From Sedimenticola thiotaurini (GTDB taxonomy: Bacteria; Pseudomonadota; Gammaproteobacteria; Chromatiales; Chromatiaceae), in assembly GCA_007713595.1 (NCBI GenBank), contig VMRY01000010.1:62001-126000 (forward strand): a DNA stretch of 64,000 nt, given 5' to 3'. The position numbers and the translations under genes were made by a program. The notes below the pieces were generated by a model, which was not told the origin of the DNA, made no database searches, and was given only the letters and a program-made list of their open reading frames with translations. The stretch's first letter is position 1, and each line of letters starts with the position of its first letter. Shown here piece after piece: positions 35,954 through 45,501 of this stretch.

Positions 35954-36337
35954 AGAACATATCCATCAAGTAGTAATTTATCGACACATCGGATCTTCGA
36001 TGGATTCCAATGCCTTTATTGCATACCTTGCTACAAAATAAGTACCGCATTGTCACAACAGTACGCAGCGAAACCGCTGCGGCCAGAATCCACCCCAGGG
36101 TGGTCACGAATCACAGGAACACCACCAATGTCCCCAAGACATCAAGAGGTGCTTTCTTCCTGAGTGTACTTACCCTTCCAGACATAATCTTAAGTGGGCA
36201 TCCGCATGCTGGTATCCCATCTTCACCGTTTGCTTTAATTTCTGGATAGCGAGAATCATCCAAATCGACTCACTAATTCCCATACACTCTTTTGCTGGCT
36301 GATCTTTATATTTCATTTCACATGGCGTCCGGCCGTA
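35954..36337. other. 384-base gap between hisF-like gene and the L-FucNAc operon
   Basis: No intact gene. Two minus-strand frames contain short coding-like pieces broken by stops, for example LGTLVVFL followed by FVTTLGWILAAAVSLRTV, and GVPVIRDHPGVDSG in another frame. They may be remnants, but the evidence is thin. A promoter for wbjB could lie here; I see no convincing -35/-10 pair or terminator. Confidence 0.3.
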
Positions 36338-37126
36338 CTAACTGAAATTCACCTTCGTTGCTGCCGCACAAAGTTCATCCCTTTCACTGTGACTTGGATA
36401 CTGAATCAGAACGGCGCGGTACTTCCCCTTGAAAACGAACATACTGCCCGCCGCTGCTCCGATCACTCCACAACTACGAAACAACGCGTGGATATCCGCC
36501 AGCCCTCCCGCGCCGCCGACAACAGACAAGGGAATACCTACAGCGTCGCGTATCTGCTTGGCCAGTTCCAGATCATAGCCATTCATCGCTCCATCCCTGT
36601 CAATAGCATTTACAAGAATCTCTCCTGCCCCCAATTCTTCGGCTTTTCTGGCGAATTCGACTGGAGAAAGCCCCCACCCCCTCTTACCATTGTGGGTAAA
36701 AAGCTCATGGCGTTTAAAAAATCCAGTTTTCTTCACATCAAGCACGACAACAATACTCTGACACCCTACGCGATCAGAGGCTTTCGTTAGCAATTTTGGA
36801 TCTTCAATGGCTGCCGAACTAAGAGCCACCTTTTCAACCCCCAGGCTGACAATCCTCTCTACTTGTCCGACCGTCTTGATACCACCGCCATAACACAAAG
36901 GCATGCGACACTCTGCCGCCATGCTGGCAATGAGAGCATAGTCAGGCTCACGACCTTGAACTGTAGCGTCTATATCTAGAACCACAAGTTCATCGACTTC
37001 CTTCTCATTGAAGATCTTCACCGCATTGATAGGATCTCCAACGTACTTCGGATCGGAGAATCGGACGGTCTTTACCAAACCGCTATTTTGCACCAGAAGG
37101 CAGGGGATAATTCGTGGTCGGAGCAT
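36338..37126 (-). CDS. HisF-like cyclase/amidotransferase partner for sugar amidination
   Basis: TIM-barrel protein of 262 residues of the HisF family, beginning RIIPCLLVQNSGLVKTVRF. The phosphate-binding loops CYGGGIKT, LSSAA, VNAIDRDGAMNGYD and VVGGAGG are present. The histidine operon is absent. The neighbours are HisH-like and WbpG-like genes, so this is the HisF2 type: it channels ammonia from the glutaminase to the WbpG ligase to turn an N-acetyl group of a sugar into acetamidine. The first gene upstream (HisH) ends 3 bases before its start. Confidence 0.87.
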   Translation of the reverse strand: MLRPRIIPCLLVQNSGLVKTVRFSDPKYVGDPINAVKIFNEKEVDELVVLDIDATVQGREPDYALIASMAAECRMPLCYGGGIKTVGQVERIVSLGVEKVALSSAAIEDPKLLTKASDRVGCQSIVVVLDVKKTGFFKRHELFTHNGKRGWGLSPVEFARKAEELGAGEILVNAIDRDGAMNGYDLELAKQIRDAVGIPLSVVGGAGGLADIHALFRSCGVIGAAAGSMFVFKGKYRAVLIQYPSHSERDELCAAATKVNFS

Positions 37127-37129
37127 TTT

Positions 37130-37741
37130 TTACAACTCTGCGAAATTTTTAAGCAACTGAACACCCCAGTGATGGCTTTTTTCTGGGTGGAACTGCACTC
37201 CATAAATGTTTCCATGCCGCACAGAAGCAGTGAAGTTTCTATGGTAATCCGCGCTTGCAAGAACATCCGACGGGTTGCGTGGTGCAAAATAGTACGAATG
37301 GAGAAAGTAGAAACGCGGCGCACCAATCCCCCTGAACAGGGTACCGTCAACGGTGGTGACATCATTCCAACCCATATGCGGTAACTGTACTTTCTGGTCT
37401 GACACGCGCTCTGGAAAACGTTTGACTTCTGCGTCAAACCACCTCAGACCAGCAAGCTCTCCCTCATCGCTACGTGCCGCCATCATCTGCATACCCACGC
37501 AGATTCCCAGTACCGGCCGCCCCAGCCCCAGAACCAGCTCATCCAAGCAACCGCGCATCCCCGATGCTTCTAGTCGACTCATCGCCCAGTCAAAGGCGCC
37601 AACACCTGGCAGCACGATCTTCTCAGCAGCGGCGAGTTCGTCCGCATTTTGTGCGACCGCGACATCGATATTTAGGCGCCGGTATATGTTGGCAAATGCC
37701 TGGATATTGCCGAGACCGTAATCAACAAGCGTAACCTTCAA
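37130..37741 (-). CDS. HisH-like glutamine amidotransferase for sugar amidination
   Basis: Class I glutaminase of 203 residues. The catalytic Cys is in GICVGMQMM (near residue 82), and the His-Glu pair in VQFHPEKSH near the C-terminus. It starts VDYGLGNIQAF as in HisH. It releases ammonia from glutamine for the HisF-like partner. It overlaps the WbpG-like gene by 4 bases, so the three are translationally coupled. Confidence 0.88.
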   Translation of the reverse strand: MKVTLVDYGLGNIQAFANIYRRLNIDVAVAQNADELAAAEKIVLPGVGAFDWAMSRLEASGMRGCLDELVLGLGRPVLGICVGMQMMAARSDEGELAGLRWFDAEVKRFPERVSDQKVQLPHMGWNDVTTVDGTLFRGIGAPRFYFLHSYYFAPRNPSDVLASADYHRNFTASVRHGNIYGVQFHPEKSHHWGVQLLKNFAEL

Positions 37742-38883
37742 AATGCACCACCTCGACGGCCAATCTTAAGCAATGACACCGATTTCTCGATCAGCGACAG
37801 TATCCTGTGCTGATTGTGATAGTCCCAGTAGTACCTTTTAGGCATTGCATGGTATTCACGCAGTTCCTCAGGCGTAATCCTCAGTTTCGTAGCCACATAC
37901 TCGAAGTCCTGCTCACTGGTGTCCAGGTCGTACGGTGGATTTTCCAGAATGTGCAGCGCTTCGTCGCGCGACATCTGCTCTGTGAGGATCAGACTGGAAA
38001 GCTGGCAGCGCCGAACGTCGAATCCAAACCGTGTCGGAAGCCAGTACCCTTCGTAGAAGCGCGTAAAACGAGACTCGAAATGTTTTTGCGGATAAGGTTT
38101 CCAGCCATACTCGCCTTGCAGCAGGTCTATCGCCAGTGTCTTCGTGTAGGGCATGAAGTTTAAAGGTTTGAACACCTTCACTCCCTTCAGATAACGCAAA
38201 TATATTTTATGCCGATATACAGAGCTGAATGGATAACTACGCATCGGTACCGTACCGTAACGCTTGATGACATCTCGTATATGCCTCATGTCAGTCCCCC
38301 AGTAATAATACTGGGACGGCATCATGACACACTCAGTAGCGATGTTGCCGCCATTCAGAATCGTCCCGATGCCATACTTTTCTGCAAACTTGTATAGTAC
38401 GGCTACGAACGCGTGATCCTGAGGAATGTCCAGATGAGGAACCCCCGCCTTGAACCAACTCAGCTGGAAATCCCGCATTTCTTCCCAATTGATTACTTCG
38501 GTATAGAGATCAAGACCGAGCTTATCTACCAAGACATGGATATTGTGAACAGATAGCTCCGAGTTCCACCCACCATCGACATGAAAAACCAACGGCCGAA
38601 GACCGTACTCTTTCACCATCACATGTAGCATGTACGAGCTATCCACTCCACCGCTCAAGCCGAGCAGGCAATCGAAATCTCGCCCCCGACCATCCTTCCT
38701 AATCATCTCGACCCGCCGCTCCAGCTCCCTGCGCCCCGTTTCATCCTGATGCCAGTTCGGCTTGACCACATTCTGGTAGTCCCAGTACTGGCTGCAGATA
38801 CCCTTGCTGTCGAACGTCAGCCCCGGGTAGGAAGTATCGAGTACCGTCTTGGTGCAAACTTGGTAATTCATCGCGCCGCTCAT
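37738..38883 (-). CDS. wbpG: N-acetyl sugar amidotransferase (WbpG/PseA family)
   Basis: PP-loop ATPase of 381 residues. The ATP-binding LSGGVDSSYMLHVM lies near residue 86. The N-terminal CTKTVLDTSYPGLTFDSKGICSQY with spaced Cys is typical of the family, as is TILNGGNIATECV. Relatives (WbpG in Pseudomonas O5-type loci, PseA/LegA in flagellin glycan loci) convert an acetamido to an acetamidino group. Substrate here could be pseudaminate or another acetamido sugar. It overlaps the upstream glycosyltransferase by 4 bases. Confidence 0.88.
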   Translation of the reverse strand: MSGAMNYQVCTKTVLDTSYPGLTFDSKGICSQYWDYQNVVKPNWHQDETGRRELERRVEMIRKDGRGRDFDCLLGLSGGVDSSYMLHVMVKEYGLRPLVFHVDGGWNSELSVHNIHVLVDKLGLDLYTEVINWEEMRDFQLSWFKAGVPHLDIPQDHAFVAVLYKFAEKYGIGTILNGGNIATECVMMPSQYYYWGTDMRHIRDVIKRYGTVPMRSYPFSSVYRHKIYLRYLKGVKVFKPLNFMPYTKTLAIDLLQGEYGWKPYPQKHFESRFTRFYEGYWLPTRFGFDVRRCQLSSLILTEQMSRDEALHILENPPYDLDTSEQDFEYVATKLRITPEELREYHAMPKRYYWDYHNQHRILSLIEKSVSLLKIGRRGGAF

Positions 38884-40097
38884 TTGCTTTCTATCACCCG
38901 TTGATAAATGGCTTCATAGGCCATGACCATAGCTTTTTGTGAGTAACGTGATTCCGCAAACTTAACGCACTCAGCAGCAGACTTGAGCCCATCTGTGCCG
39001 CTACATACGGTGCGCAACAGCGCCTCAAGCGCATCGAGGTCCCCATAGGGCACGAAGCTGCCGAAATTTTCGGGGGCAACCTCCCTCGGCGCCCCTGAAT
39101 CGAACCCGACCACCGGCAAACCACAGGCTAGAGCCTCTGCGCTTACCATCGAGAAGGTCTCTTTCTCGCTGGGAAGAAGCAGCACGCTACCAAGCGAATA
39201 TAACTCCGCCAGCTTAGTCTGATCTTCGATACGTGGGAGCATAATTACATTTTCAGGCATGGAGGACGGCAAGCTGTCTACTCCGACCATGAGGAAAACC
39301 AACTCATCACGTTCGAATCTTTTCGCTAATTCAACAACCCATCGCCCACCCTTACGTTCAGACAAAAGATCAGCGCCGACCGAAAGAACACAATACTTAC
39401 CCTCAAGGCCCATCTCAGTCCTCAGCCCCCCAACGTCATGAGGGCGAAAAATACGGGTATTTAATCCATTCAGAACCACGCTGATCGGCTTGTCACGGAT
39501 CATGGACTGGCGCATCCGTGACGCCAGCCATTCTGATGGCGCTACGAGTTGAAGACGCCGAAAATCTGCAAAGAGATTACGCTTGCGCTGATACATCCAA
39601 CCGGCAAAATCGAAGAACAACGTCTTCGGGTAACGAGACAAATCCGGACATTGCTTGCATCCGCTCCTCCATTCCTCACACTCCATAGCATATCCGCATC
39701 GCCCCGTGTACATAAATTCGCAATGAAAAGTCCAAACTGTCGCGATCCTTTTACTCTTCAGATACGTGCAAAGATCCGGTATGTCAACGAAGTAACCGTG
39801 GATATCATGCAGATGAACAACATCAGGCTCGAAAAGCTCAAGCTGCCTTATCAGGCGCCTAGTAGAAAAATGGGAAAAGCCATCAGTCAAACCCGATACA
39901 CGCGTAGCGAACGCGTGAAACAATACCTCTACTGAGGAGCTGATTTTGACCGCCCCTCCAGTGTCACCGATGCCACTATCACGTCCGTAAAAGGCGATCG
40001 CCTGATGACCTCTCTGCGTGAGACCGGTGACCAGATCCGCCACAATTTTTCCGGTGCTGCTGGATCCGTAGTTGACATCGACGAGTGCGACTTTCAT
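38880..40097 (-). CDS. GT4 glycosyltransferase with Cys-rich insert
   Basis: Glycosyltransferase of 405 residues. The N-lobe shows SSTGKIVADLVTGL and VVHLHDIHGYFVDIPDL. A cysteine-rich insert, CGYAMECEEWRSGCKQCPDL near residue 140, is typical of one GT4 subgroup with WcaC-like members. The donor-site E-x7-E part is LPSEKETFSMVSAEALACGLPV. No membrane segment is seen. It starts ATG and lies 45 bases after the methyltransferase gene. Sugar specificity cannot be read from sequence. Confidence 0.85.
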   Translation of the reverse strand: MKVALVDVNYGSSSTGKIVADLVTGLTQRGHQAIAFYGRDSGIGDTGGAVKISSSVEVLFHAFATRVSGLTDGFSHFSTRRLIRQLELFEPDVVHLHDIHGYFVDIPDLCTYLKSKRIATVWTFHCEFMYTGRCGYAMECEEWRSGCKQCPDLSRYPKTLFFDFAGWMYQRKRNLFADFRRLQLVAPSEWLASRMRQSMIRDKPISVVLNGLNTRIFRPHDVGGLRTEMGLEGKYCVLSVGADLLSERKGGRWVVELAKRFERDELVFLMVGVDSLPSSMPENVIMLPRIEDQTKLAELYSLGSVLLLPSEKETFSMVSAEALACGLPVVGFDSGAPREVAPENFGSFVPYGDLDALEALLRTVCSGTDGLKSAAECVKFAESRYSQKAMVMAYEAIYQRVIESK

Positions 40098-40142
40098 CGG
40101 CGACTCGGAGGGTGAATACCTGGAACAGGCATGAGCAAATCC

Positions 40143-40997
40143 TTAAGCATCCGGTGTAAAGTCCGGGACTGGAGACATAGGGTATAGGCGTGCACACGCA
40201 GTACAATTCATATTCTCACCCTCTTCGCGCAAATCACCGTGACATTCCGGACAAACGAGAATGTCCTCCAGTCTGAAGTCCTTCAGTCGACGTGAACGCC
40301 AAAAAGCATACCAGAGCTTTAGCACGGCTTGGCCAATCTCCCGCCATCCACGGTGATCCTGCATATAGGACTCCTTCGCTCCCCCGGTGTCGCTTTCGTC
40401 GTTGATACGCTCGATCCATTCGCAAGAAACCTCCGGGTTAAGAATGACGTAATCAATAGAACTTTCCCAGTAATAGCGAACGTGGAACATATCGGGCGCT
40501 TCATGAAAGAATTTTGCCCATTTGGGGTCGTCTTTAAAAATGTGCTGTGTTCCGAGGAATGGATCTTCTACCCCCTCTTTCTTCTTGTGTATCCGCAGTT
40601 GCCCATCAACGCATACCACTTCCAGGCAATGAATCAGATGTGGAGACAACCGCTCGAAGATGGCATTTGGTGTCTCGATGTAACCAGCCTTACCCACCCG
40701 CTGCAACTCCCGAATGAAGACCTCAGGTTCGGCAATGTGCTCAAGGATGTGCGATGCGATCACGAAATCGAACACCTTATCCTTGAAAGGCATTTTCTTC
40801 GCATCACCAAAGACCGCAGCCCGCCCATCGATCATCATATCCTCTCCGCAGCGGTGCTCCGCACCAGTCAGTCTGTCCAACAATACGTCGGAGCGAGGAT
40901 AAGGTCTCCCTCCACTGCCAACATCAAGAACCAAGCCATCCCCAGCAGGAACCTGAAGTTTGCGAAGCGCCCAAGTAACTCTTCTGAAATTGAACAT
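40143..40997 (-). CDS. SAM-dependent methyltransferase with C-terminal zinc-ribbon
   Basis: Protein of 284 residues. The class I methyltransferase domain starts LVLDVGSGGRPYPRSDVLLDR (near residue 23) and has FDFVIASHILEHI as the following motif. The last 45 residues form a Trm112/UPF0434-like zinc ribbon with paired cysteines, ILVCPECHGDL and NCTACARLYP. The target may be a sugar or lipid-linked glycan. The ribbon may be a scaffold or partner-binding part. The 179 bases between this gene and the aminotransferase upstream show nothing. Confidence 0.82.
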   Translation of the reverse strand: MFNFRRVTWALRKLQVPAGDGLVLDVGSGGRPYPRSDVLLDRLTGAEHRCGEDMMIDGRAAVFGDAKKMPFKDKVFDFVIASHILEHIAEPEVFIRELQRVGKAGYIETPNAIFERLSPHLIHCLEVVCVDGQLRIHKKKEGVEDPFLGTQHIFKDDPKWAKFFHEAPDMFHVRYYWESSIDYVILNPEVSCEWIERINDESDTGGAKESYMQDHRGWREIGQAVLKLWYAFWRSRRLKDFRLEDILVCPECHGDLREEGENMNCTACARLYPMSPVPDFTPDA

Positions 40998-41176
40998 ACT
41001 GTTAACCTGATTCGTTATGTACTACCGGAAATATCTGACCATTACGAGGCGCTCTCCCATAGAACAGGAAACTCTCCCAATCCAAGCTGTTCCCACAGCA
41101 GATCGTTTGATGACACGTTTTCCCGCCAGCCCATCGGCCGAAAAACATTTCCCAAGGAACATAGTGAATCGTAAAG

Positions 41177-42331
41177 TCATGCGCCCCCCTGCATGAAAAA
41201 GTCGGTTACGCTATCGATAATGCGCGCCTGCACTTGCTCTACTCCAATCCACAGAGGTAACCTGACGAGACGGGACGCGAGATCGTCGGTATGCAAGCAG
41301 TGACCCGAAACCCTTCCGCGGGATTGCCCAAAGGGTGAGGAGTGCAGGGGAACATAATGAAAAACACAGGAAATACCCCGTTGCCTCATAAACTCGATGA
41401 ATCGAGAGCGCTCCTCCAGTCCATTCAGGATGAGGTAGTACATGTGAGCATTTTGCTCACACCCATCTGGAATCACTGGACGCCGCAGGCGTCCCATCTG
41501 CTCGAGCGATGCAAAGCCGCTGTGATAATCGTTCCATATCTCTAGTCGGCGCGCAGTAATTGCCCTTGCATCCTGCATTTGTGCCCACAGGAAAGCCGAT
41601 ATGACCTCCCCCGGCAAATAGGACGAACCGACGTCCACCCAAGTGTACTTGTCGACCTGACCCCGAAAGAAGCTGCTTCTATTGGTGCCTTTCTCGCGAA
41701 TAATCTCCGCACGATCGGCCAACTCGGGTGCGTTTACCAGCAACGCGCCTCCTTCGCCCGATATGATGTTTTTTGTTTCGTGGAAGGAATAGCAACCAAG
41801 TTGCCCGAATGACCCTAGTGCCCTGCCCTTATAGGATGCCAGTACGGCCTGGGCCGCATCCTCTATCACTAAAAGTCCGTGTTGCCGAGCAACATCGCAG
41901 ATACGATCCATATCGCATGCAACACCGGCATAATGCACGGGGACGATCGCTCTGGTTCGCGAGCTAATGGCCGCCTCTATCAAGGACTCATCGATATTAA
42001 GCGTGTCAGGACGGATATCTACAAAGACCGGAACCCCCCCTCGCAGCACAAACGCATTGGCTGTCGACACGAAGGTATAAGATGGCATGATCACTTCATC
42101 ACCTGGCTCGATACCAGAAAGCATTGCCGCCATTTCCAAAGCTGCCGTACAGGAGTGCGTTAATAGCGCCTTTTCGCAGCCTATGCGCTCCTCCAACCAT
42201 GTAGAGCAGAGCTTAGTGAACTCTCCGTCGCCGGCCAACTGACCATTGCTATGGGCTTCGGCGACAAAGTGCAATTCCTTACCGGTAAGATAAGGCTTGT
42301 TGAAAGGAATCTTTGGATCTGACAGGGACAT
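41177..42331 (-). CDS. rffA: RffA/WecE-like dTDP-4-amino-4,6-dideoxygalactose transaminase
   Basis: PLP-dependent DegT/DnrJ aminotransferase of 384 residues. It starts IPFNKPYLTGKELHFV, the RffA hallmark. The PLP region is VIEDAAQAVLASYKGR and the lysine lies in SFHETKNIISGEGGALL near residue 185. RffA makes dTDP-Fuc4N from dTDP-4-keto-6-deoxyglucose; the supply genes rmlA and rmlB are not in this window. A 4-amino-6-deoxygalactose may therefore be part of the glycan. It ends before a gap, and the next gene upstream is a glycosyltransferase. Confidence 0.88.
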   Translation of the reverse strand: MSLSDPKIPFNKPYLTGKELHFVAEAHSNGQLAGDGEFTKLCSTWLEERIGCEKALLTHSCTAALEMAAMLSGIEPGDEVIMPSYTFVSTANAFVLRGGVPVFVDIRPDTLNIDESLIEAAISSRTRAIVPVHYAGVACDMDRICDVARQHGLLVIEDAAQAVLASYKGRALGSFGQLGCYSFHETKNIISGEGGALLVNAPELADRAEIIREKGTNRSSFFRGQVDKYTWVDVGSSYLPGEVISAFLWAQMQDARAITARRLEIWNDYHSGFASLEQMGRLRRPVIPDGCEQNAHMYYLILNGLEERSRFIEFMRQRGISCVFHYVPLHSSPFGQSRGRVSGHCLHTDDLASRLVRLPLWIGVEQVQARIIDSVTDFFMQGGA

Positions 42332-42349
42332 GTTCTGTTCCGGTGGCCT

Positions 42350-43486
42350 CTATGCGCTCGCAGTAGACTGCTTGAATTCGCCTTCCAGCCAGTCCAGCAA
42401 GCGAAAGATCTGTTGACTCCATATTCGTGTATGATTGAAACGCGCTACACGCGCACACCAAGCCGCATAGTCGGCCCCAGGCATGCCAAGGGCATATTGA
42501 ATGGTTTGAGCCAAACCGGCTTCGCTCTCTTCCTCAATCGGTATCAACACATCACGGTAATCCGGACTCAGCCCATCGGTAAACGTGGAAATTACCGGGC
42601 GACCATAAGCCAGGTAGTGCAAAAGTTTTGAGGGATAATTGAGCTTGTTTGGCGCAAAGGCCGTTGGCCTCGGATTTGCAAACACGTGAGCACGTGAGGC
42701 AAGACTATGTAGCTGCTCCTGACCAACAAAGCCGTACAGCTTGATTCGGGAATCTGCCTCAGCGAGTTGCTCAAGTTCATCGTTCGAACCACGCCCCGTA
42801 ACCCACAACTGGATGCCCTGATCGCCGAGCGAATGAAACGCACGCGCAAGTTGCATCGCCCCTCCGTGTTCGGTCAGGGCTCCCATGTACATCAGCGCCC
42901 GGGTTGCCCTCCCGGATACATCTGCGCTCTCCTCAAGTGCTTCAAGCAGGGGAAGCCCGCCATCGAGGTGGATCTTTGGACCAGGAGCAGAGGGAGACTC
43001 ATAATAGACCCAGTTCTGATAGAGATAGCCATCAGCGCCCGGCAGGGCCGGACCATCACCGGCGATATAAATCCATGGTACAGACAACTCCCTGCTGAGG
43101 TACTCCGCAGCAGGGGTAGCTGGAGTATCATTAAAGGTGAAGACATAGTCAGGGCGACCATGCTGCGCAACATACTCTTTAACCAAACGTAAATAGTTAA
43201 TTGACTGCGTTCTGCTACGAACGAAGGGCATGTTGATATAGCCGGCCACCTTACCAGAAAACCCGGAGGCAAAAGCGGCATCTCGCGAGCCTACAAATAC
43301 ACGCCCAGCCGGCCAGATTCGGTCATAGGGATGACCGATGAGTGATATATCACATCCAGCTGTCTTGAGTGCAGATACAAAGCCGGCATGCCAGAAGTTG
43401 ACCGCCGGGCTGGTTGCAGGAAAGGCATCAATAGTCGATTCGTCGAAGACACCCTCAAGCCACAAGATTCTAGGCTTTGAATTCAT
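42350..43486 (-). CDS. GT4 glycosyltransferase
   Basis: Glycosyltransferase of 378 residues with a GT-B fold. The N-lobe contains FWHAGFVSALKTAG and YVFTFNDTPATPAAEYL. The C-lobe shows MYMGALTEHGGAMQLARAF, LYGFVGQEQLHSLA and the donor region NYPSKLLHYLAYGRPVIST. No membrane segment or signal is seen. It overlaps the upstream glycosyltransferase gene by 4 bases. The donor sugar is unknown. Confidence 0.8.
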   Translation of the reverse strand: MNSKPRILWLEGVFDESTIDAFPATSPAVNFWHAGFVSALKTAGCDISLIGHPYDRIWPAGRVFVGSRDAAFASGFSGKVAGYINMPFVRSRTQSINYLRLVKEYVAQHGRPDYVFTFNDTPATPAAEYLSRELSVPWIYIAGDGPALPGADGYLYQNWVYYESPSAPGPKIHLDGGLPLLEALEESADVSGRATRALMYMGALTEHGGAMQLARAFHSLGDQGIQLWVTGRGSNDELEQLAEADSRIKLYGFVGQEQLHSLASRAHVFANPRPTAFAPNKLNYPSKLLHYLAYGRPVISTFTDGLSPDYRDVLIPIEEESEAGLAQTIQYALGMPGADYAAWCARVARFNHTRIWSQQIFRLLDWLEGEFKQSTASA

Positions 43487-44622
43487 CGTATTCTATCTGC
43501 CACGTTCATTAAAGTTATAACGTTGTCCTCGGGGCGAACATTCCTGGAACTGTTTGCCGCCGCCTGACCTATGTGTATTCTATGATTTGGATCGTTCAGC
43601 AGCGACGTAATGGTTGTAGCCAGCGTGTTTGAGTCGCCCGCAGAAAAGATATAGCCATTCACCCCATGCTCAATCCGATCATGCCCGGAGCCTGTAGCAT
43701 TGCTTGAAACAACTGCCTTACCCAATTGCAGTCCTTCGTCGACCACAATACCCCAACTGTCCTCAAAAGACGGCACAACAACTATGTCAGCCGACCTCAT
43801 CAGCCAACTATGCAAATCGTACTGGCAGAACCCAAGAAACCTGCATCTTTCGCTTAATCCATTTTCCTGGGCGAGAGAGACATACTCCTGCAACTCTGGT
43901 CCGGCACCTTCTATCCAGAGCACCCAATCGATGCCCGTCTTGAGTTTGGCCATCGCTTCCAGCAACGTTGAAAGCCCCTTCCTGGGTATCATCCGCCCAC
44001 TAAACAGGACTATTGACTTCCCTGCACGCAAATCCCCCGCACACTGCTCTGGTATCATATCAGGTTGATCTTTCCTAATTCTCGCCAGGCTTATACTGTA
44101 GGGGAAGTCATGAATTTTTTCCTCAGGACACCCTGCCGCCCGAGCCGTTTCCACACCCAGTTGTCCACATACTAGAACGGCCTCCGATCGAGCAAAAACC
44201 AGTCTTCTCAGAGCCTCTCTGAGCAACCATTTGGGTAATGAAAACCGGCCCTCTGGCCTTCCATTGTTGAATATGTCTGCGTGCACCACAAATCTCTTCC
44301 CCAACAGGGAAGCATAAATGATGGCAAACACCGTCTGAAGGTGAACATAACCTGCAATATAAGTGAGATCTGGCACTACCCTCCTAAACATACCGAGCAC
44401 TCGCAGCGCCGAACGAATAGCACCCATCAGACCTTTCCCTTCAAGGACAACGGATTCGTACCTGTCTATGGGAAAACGCTGGTAGTCGTGTCCTGCATCA
44501 GGAGACCAGTTACGCCTTTCTGTGAACACAACTGTTGCATCCACCTTTCCCGAATCGGTGAACGCATTCCACAAGTCCGCCTTGTAGTGTGTCGGTTCTA
44601 GTTCAACAACAAGTATTTTCAT
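43483..44622 (-). CDS. GT4 glycosyltransferase
   Basis: Glycosyltransferase of 379 residues. The N-lobe begins MKILVVELEPTHYKADLWNAF. The C-lobe has IVLFSGRMIPRKGLSTLLEAMAKL near residue 210 and the donor-binding SFEDSWGIVVDEGLQLGKAVVSS near residue 300. It resembles enzymes that act early in glycan assembly, but specificity is open. About 106 bases separate it from the acyltransferase upstream, and it overlaps the next gene. Confidence 0.83.
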   Translation of the reverse strand: MKILVVELEPTHYKADLWNAFTDSGKVDATVVFTERRNWSPDAGHDYQRFPIDRYESVVLEGKGLMGAIRSALRVLGMFRRVVPDLTYIAGYVHLQTVFAIIYASLLGKRFVVHADIFNNGRPEGRFSLPKWLLREALRRLVFARSEAVLVCGQLGVETARAAGCPEEKIHDFPYSISLARIRKDQPDMIPEQCAGDLRAGKSIVLFSGRMIPRKGLSTLLEAMAKLKTGIDWVLWIEGAGPELQEYVSLAQENGLSERCRFLGFCQYDLHSWLMRSADIVVVPSFEDSWGIVVDEGLQLGKAVVSSNATGSGHDRIEHGVNGYIFSAGDSNTLATTITSLLNDPNHRIHIGQAAANSSRNVRPEDNVITLMNVADRIR

Positions 44623-44728
44623 CTAATCCTACACCAATGACCAACCATTATCTGACTAATAATCGAAGATCAAATTCTCAAAGAACGCAACAGCACTAAT
44701 TGGTCCACAACATCCTATGACCATGTAT

Positions 44729-45457
44729 CTATAGTTTACGCAAGTCATGAAAAACGCCCAATTCTGCCTTATTGTCGCGGTACTTCAAATGCCTTGCTGG
44801 CACACCAACCACCACGCTATACGGTTCTACAGATTTAGTAACAACTGCCCCTGCACCTACAAACGCCCCTTCACCAATAACCAAATCAGGCAACACCGTC
44901 GCATTTGTCCCAATCGTTGCATACATGCCAATTCTCACACGACCTGCAATTGCAGCCGACCCCATTACATGTACGCCATGACCTACATCACATTCATGGT
45001 CCACAGTAGAACCGGTATTGAGAATAACATTATTGCCAATCCGACAATATTTATGAACGATAGCGCCAGGCATCATTTGTAGGCCATAGCCAATATCTGA
45101 ACTTCGATCAATATATGCCTTCGCATGAACAAGACTAATCGACTCCAAATCTAGTTTCGATAGTGCTTCTGAAATTGCATTTCTTGCATACCCGAACTCC
45201 CCGCCAATACCCACAACAAATGAGTCAAGTTCCGGCAAACACTGCTTTATATCTTTAGCTGTACCAATCCACATAGCCGACGTGTCAAACTTTTCTAAAT
45301 TGGGCGTGGCATCAAATACACATTGAACGACACCAATACTGTACTCATCAATCATTTCATGAAGTATTCTTGCCTGACTCCTTCCTCCCCAAAGCAATAT
45401 CTTCCTTTTACTCAAAGCAATAATCTCCACAAAGATATAATGTGGCACATCTATCAA
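44729..45457 (-). CDS. NeuD/PglD-like sugar O- or N-acyltransferase
   Basis: Protein of 242 residues. An N-terminal Rossmann-like part (KILLWGGRSQARILHEMI) is followed by a left-handed beta-helix of hexapeptide repeats (from about residue 110), with NTGSTVDHECDVGHGVHVMG carrying the catalytic His. The NeuD/PglD family acetylates sialic acid or UDP-4-amino sugars. Possible substrates here are the Fuc4N made by RffA or the nonulosonate. The first 14 residues look atypical and a later TTG start is possible. Base composition is more AT-rich than in the flanking wbp genes. Confidence 0.82.
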   Translation of the reverse strand: MIDVPHYIFVEIIALSKRKILLWGGRSQARILHEMIDEYSIGVVQCVFDATPNLEKFDTSAMWIGTAKDIKQCLPELDSFVVGIGGEFGYARNAISEALSKLDLESISLVHAKAYIDRSSDIGYGLQMMPGAIVHKYCRIGNNVILNTGSTVDHECDVGHGVHVMGSAAIAGRVRIGMYATIGTNATVLPDLVIGEGAFVGAGAVVTKSVEPYSVVVGVPARHLKYRDNKAELGVFHDLRKL

Positions 45458-45501
45458 CTAGAAAGATGCCACCATTAATCGTCAGTCTATGATCATTCCA
45501 A

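Noticed and set aside
36338..37741. HisF and HisH as part of histidine biosynthesis
   Set aside because: No other his gene is near, and both are coupled to a WbpG-type sugar amidotransferase.
40329..41174. Long plus-strand open frame of about 281 codons
   Set aside because: It lies antisense to the methyltransferase gene, has no recognisable domain, and the minus-strand product has clear motifs.
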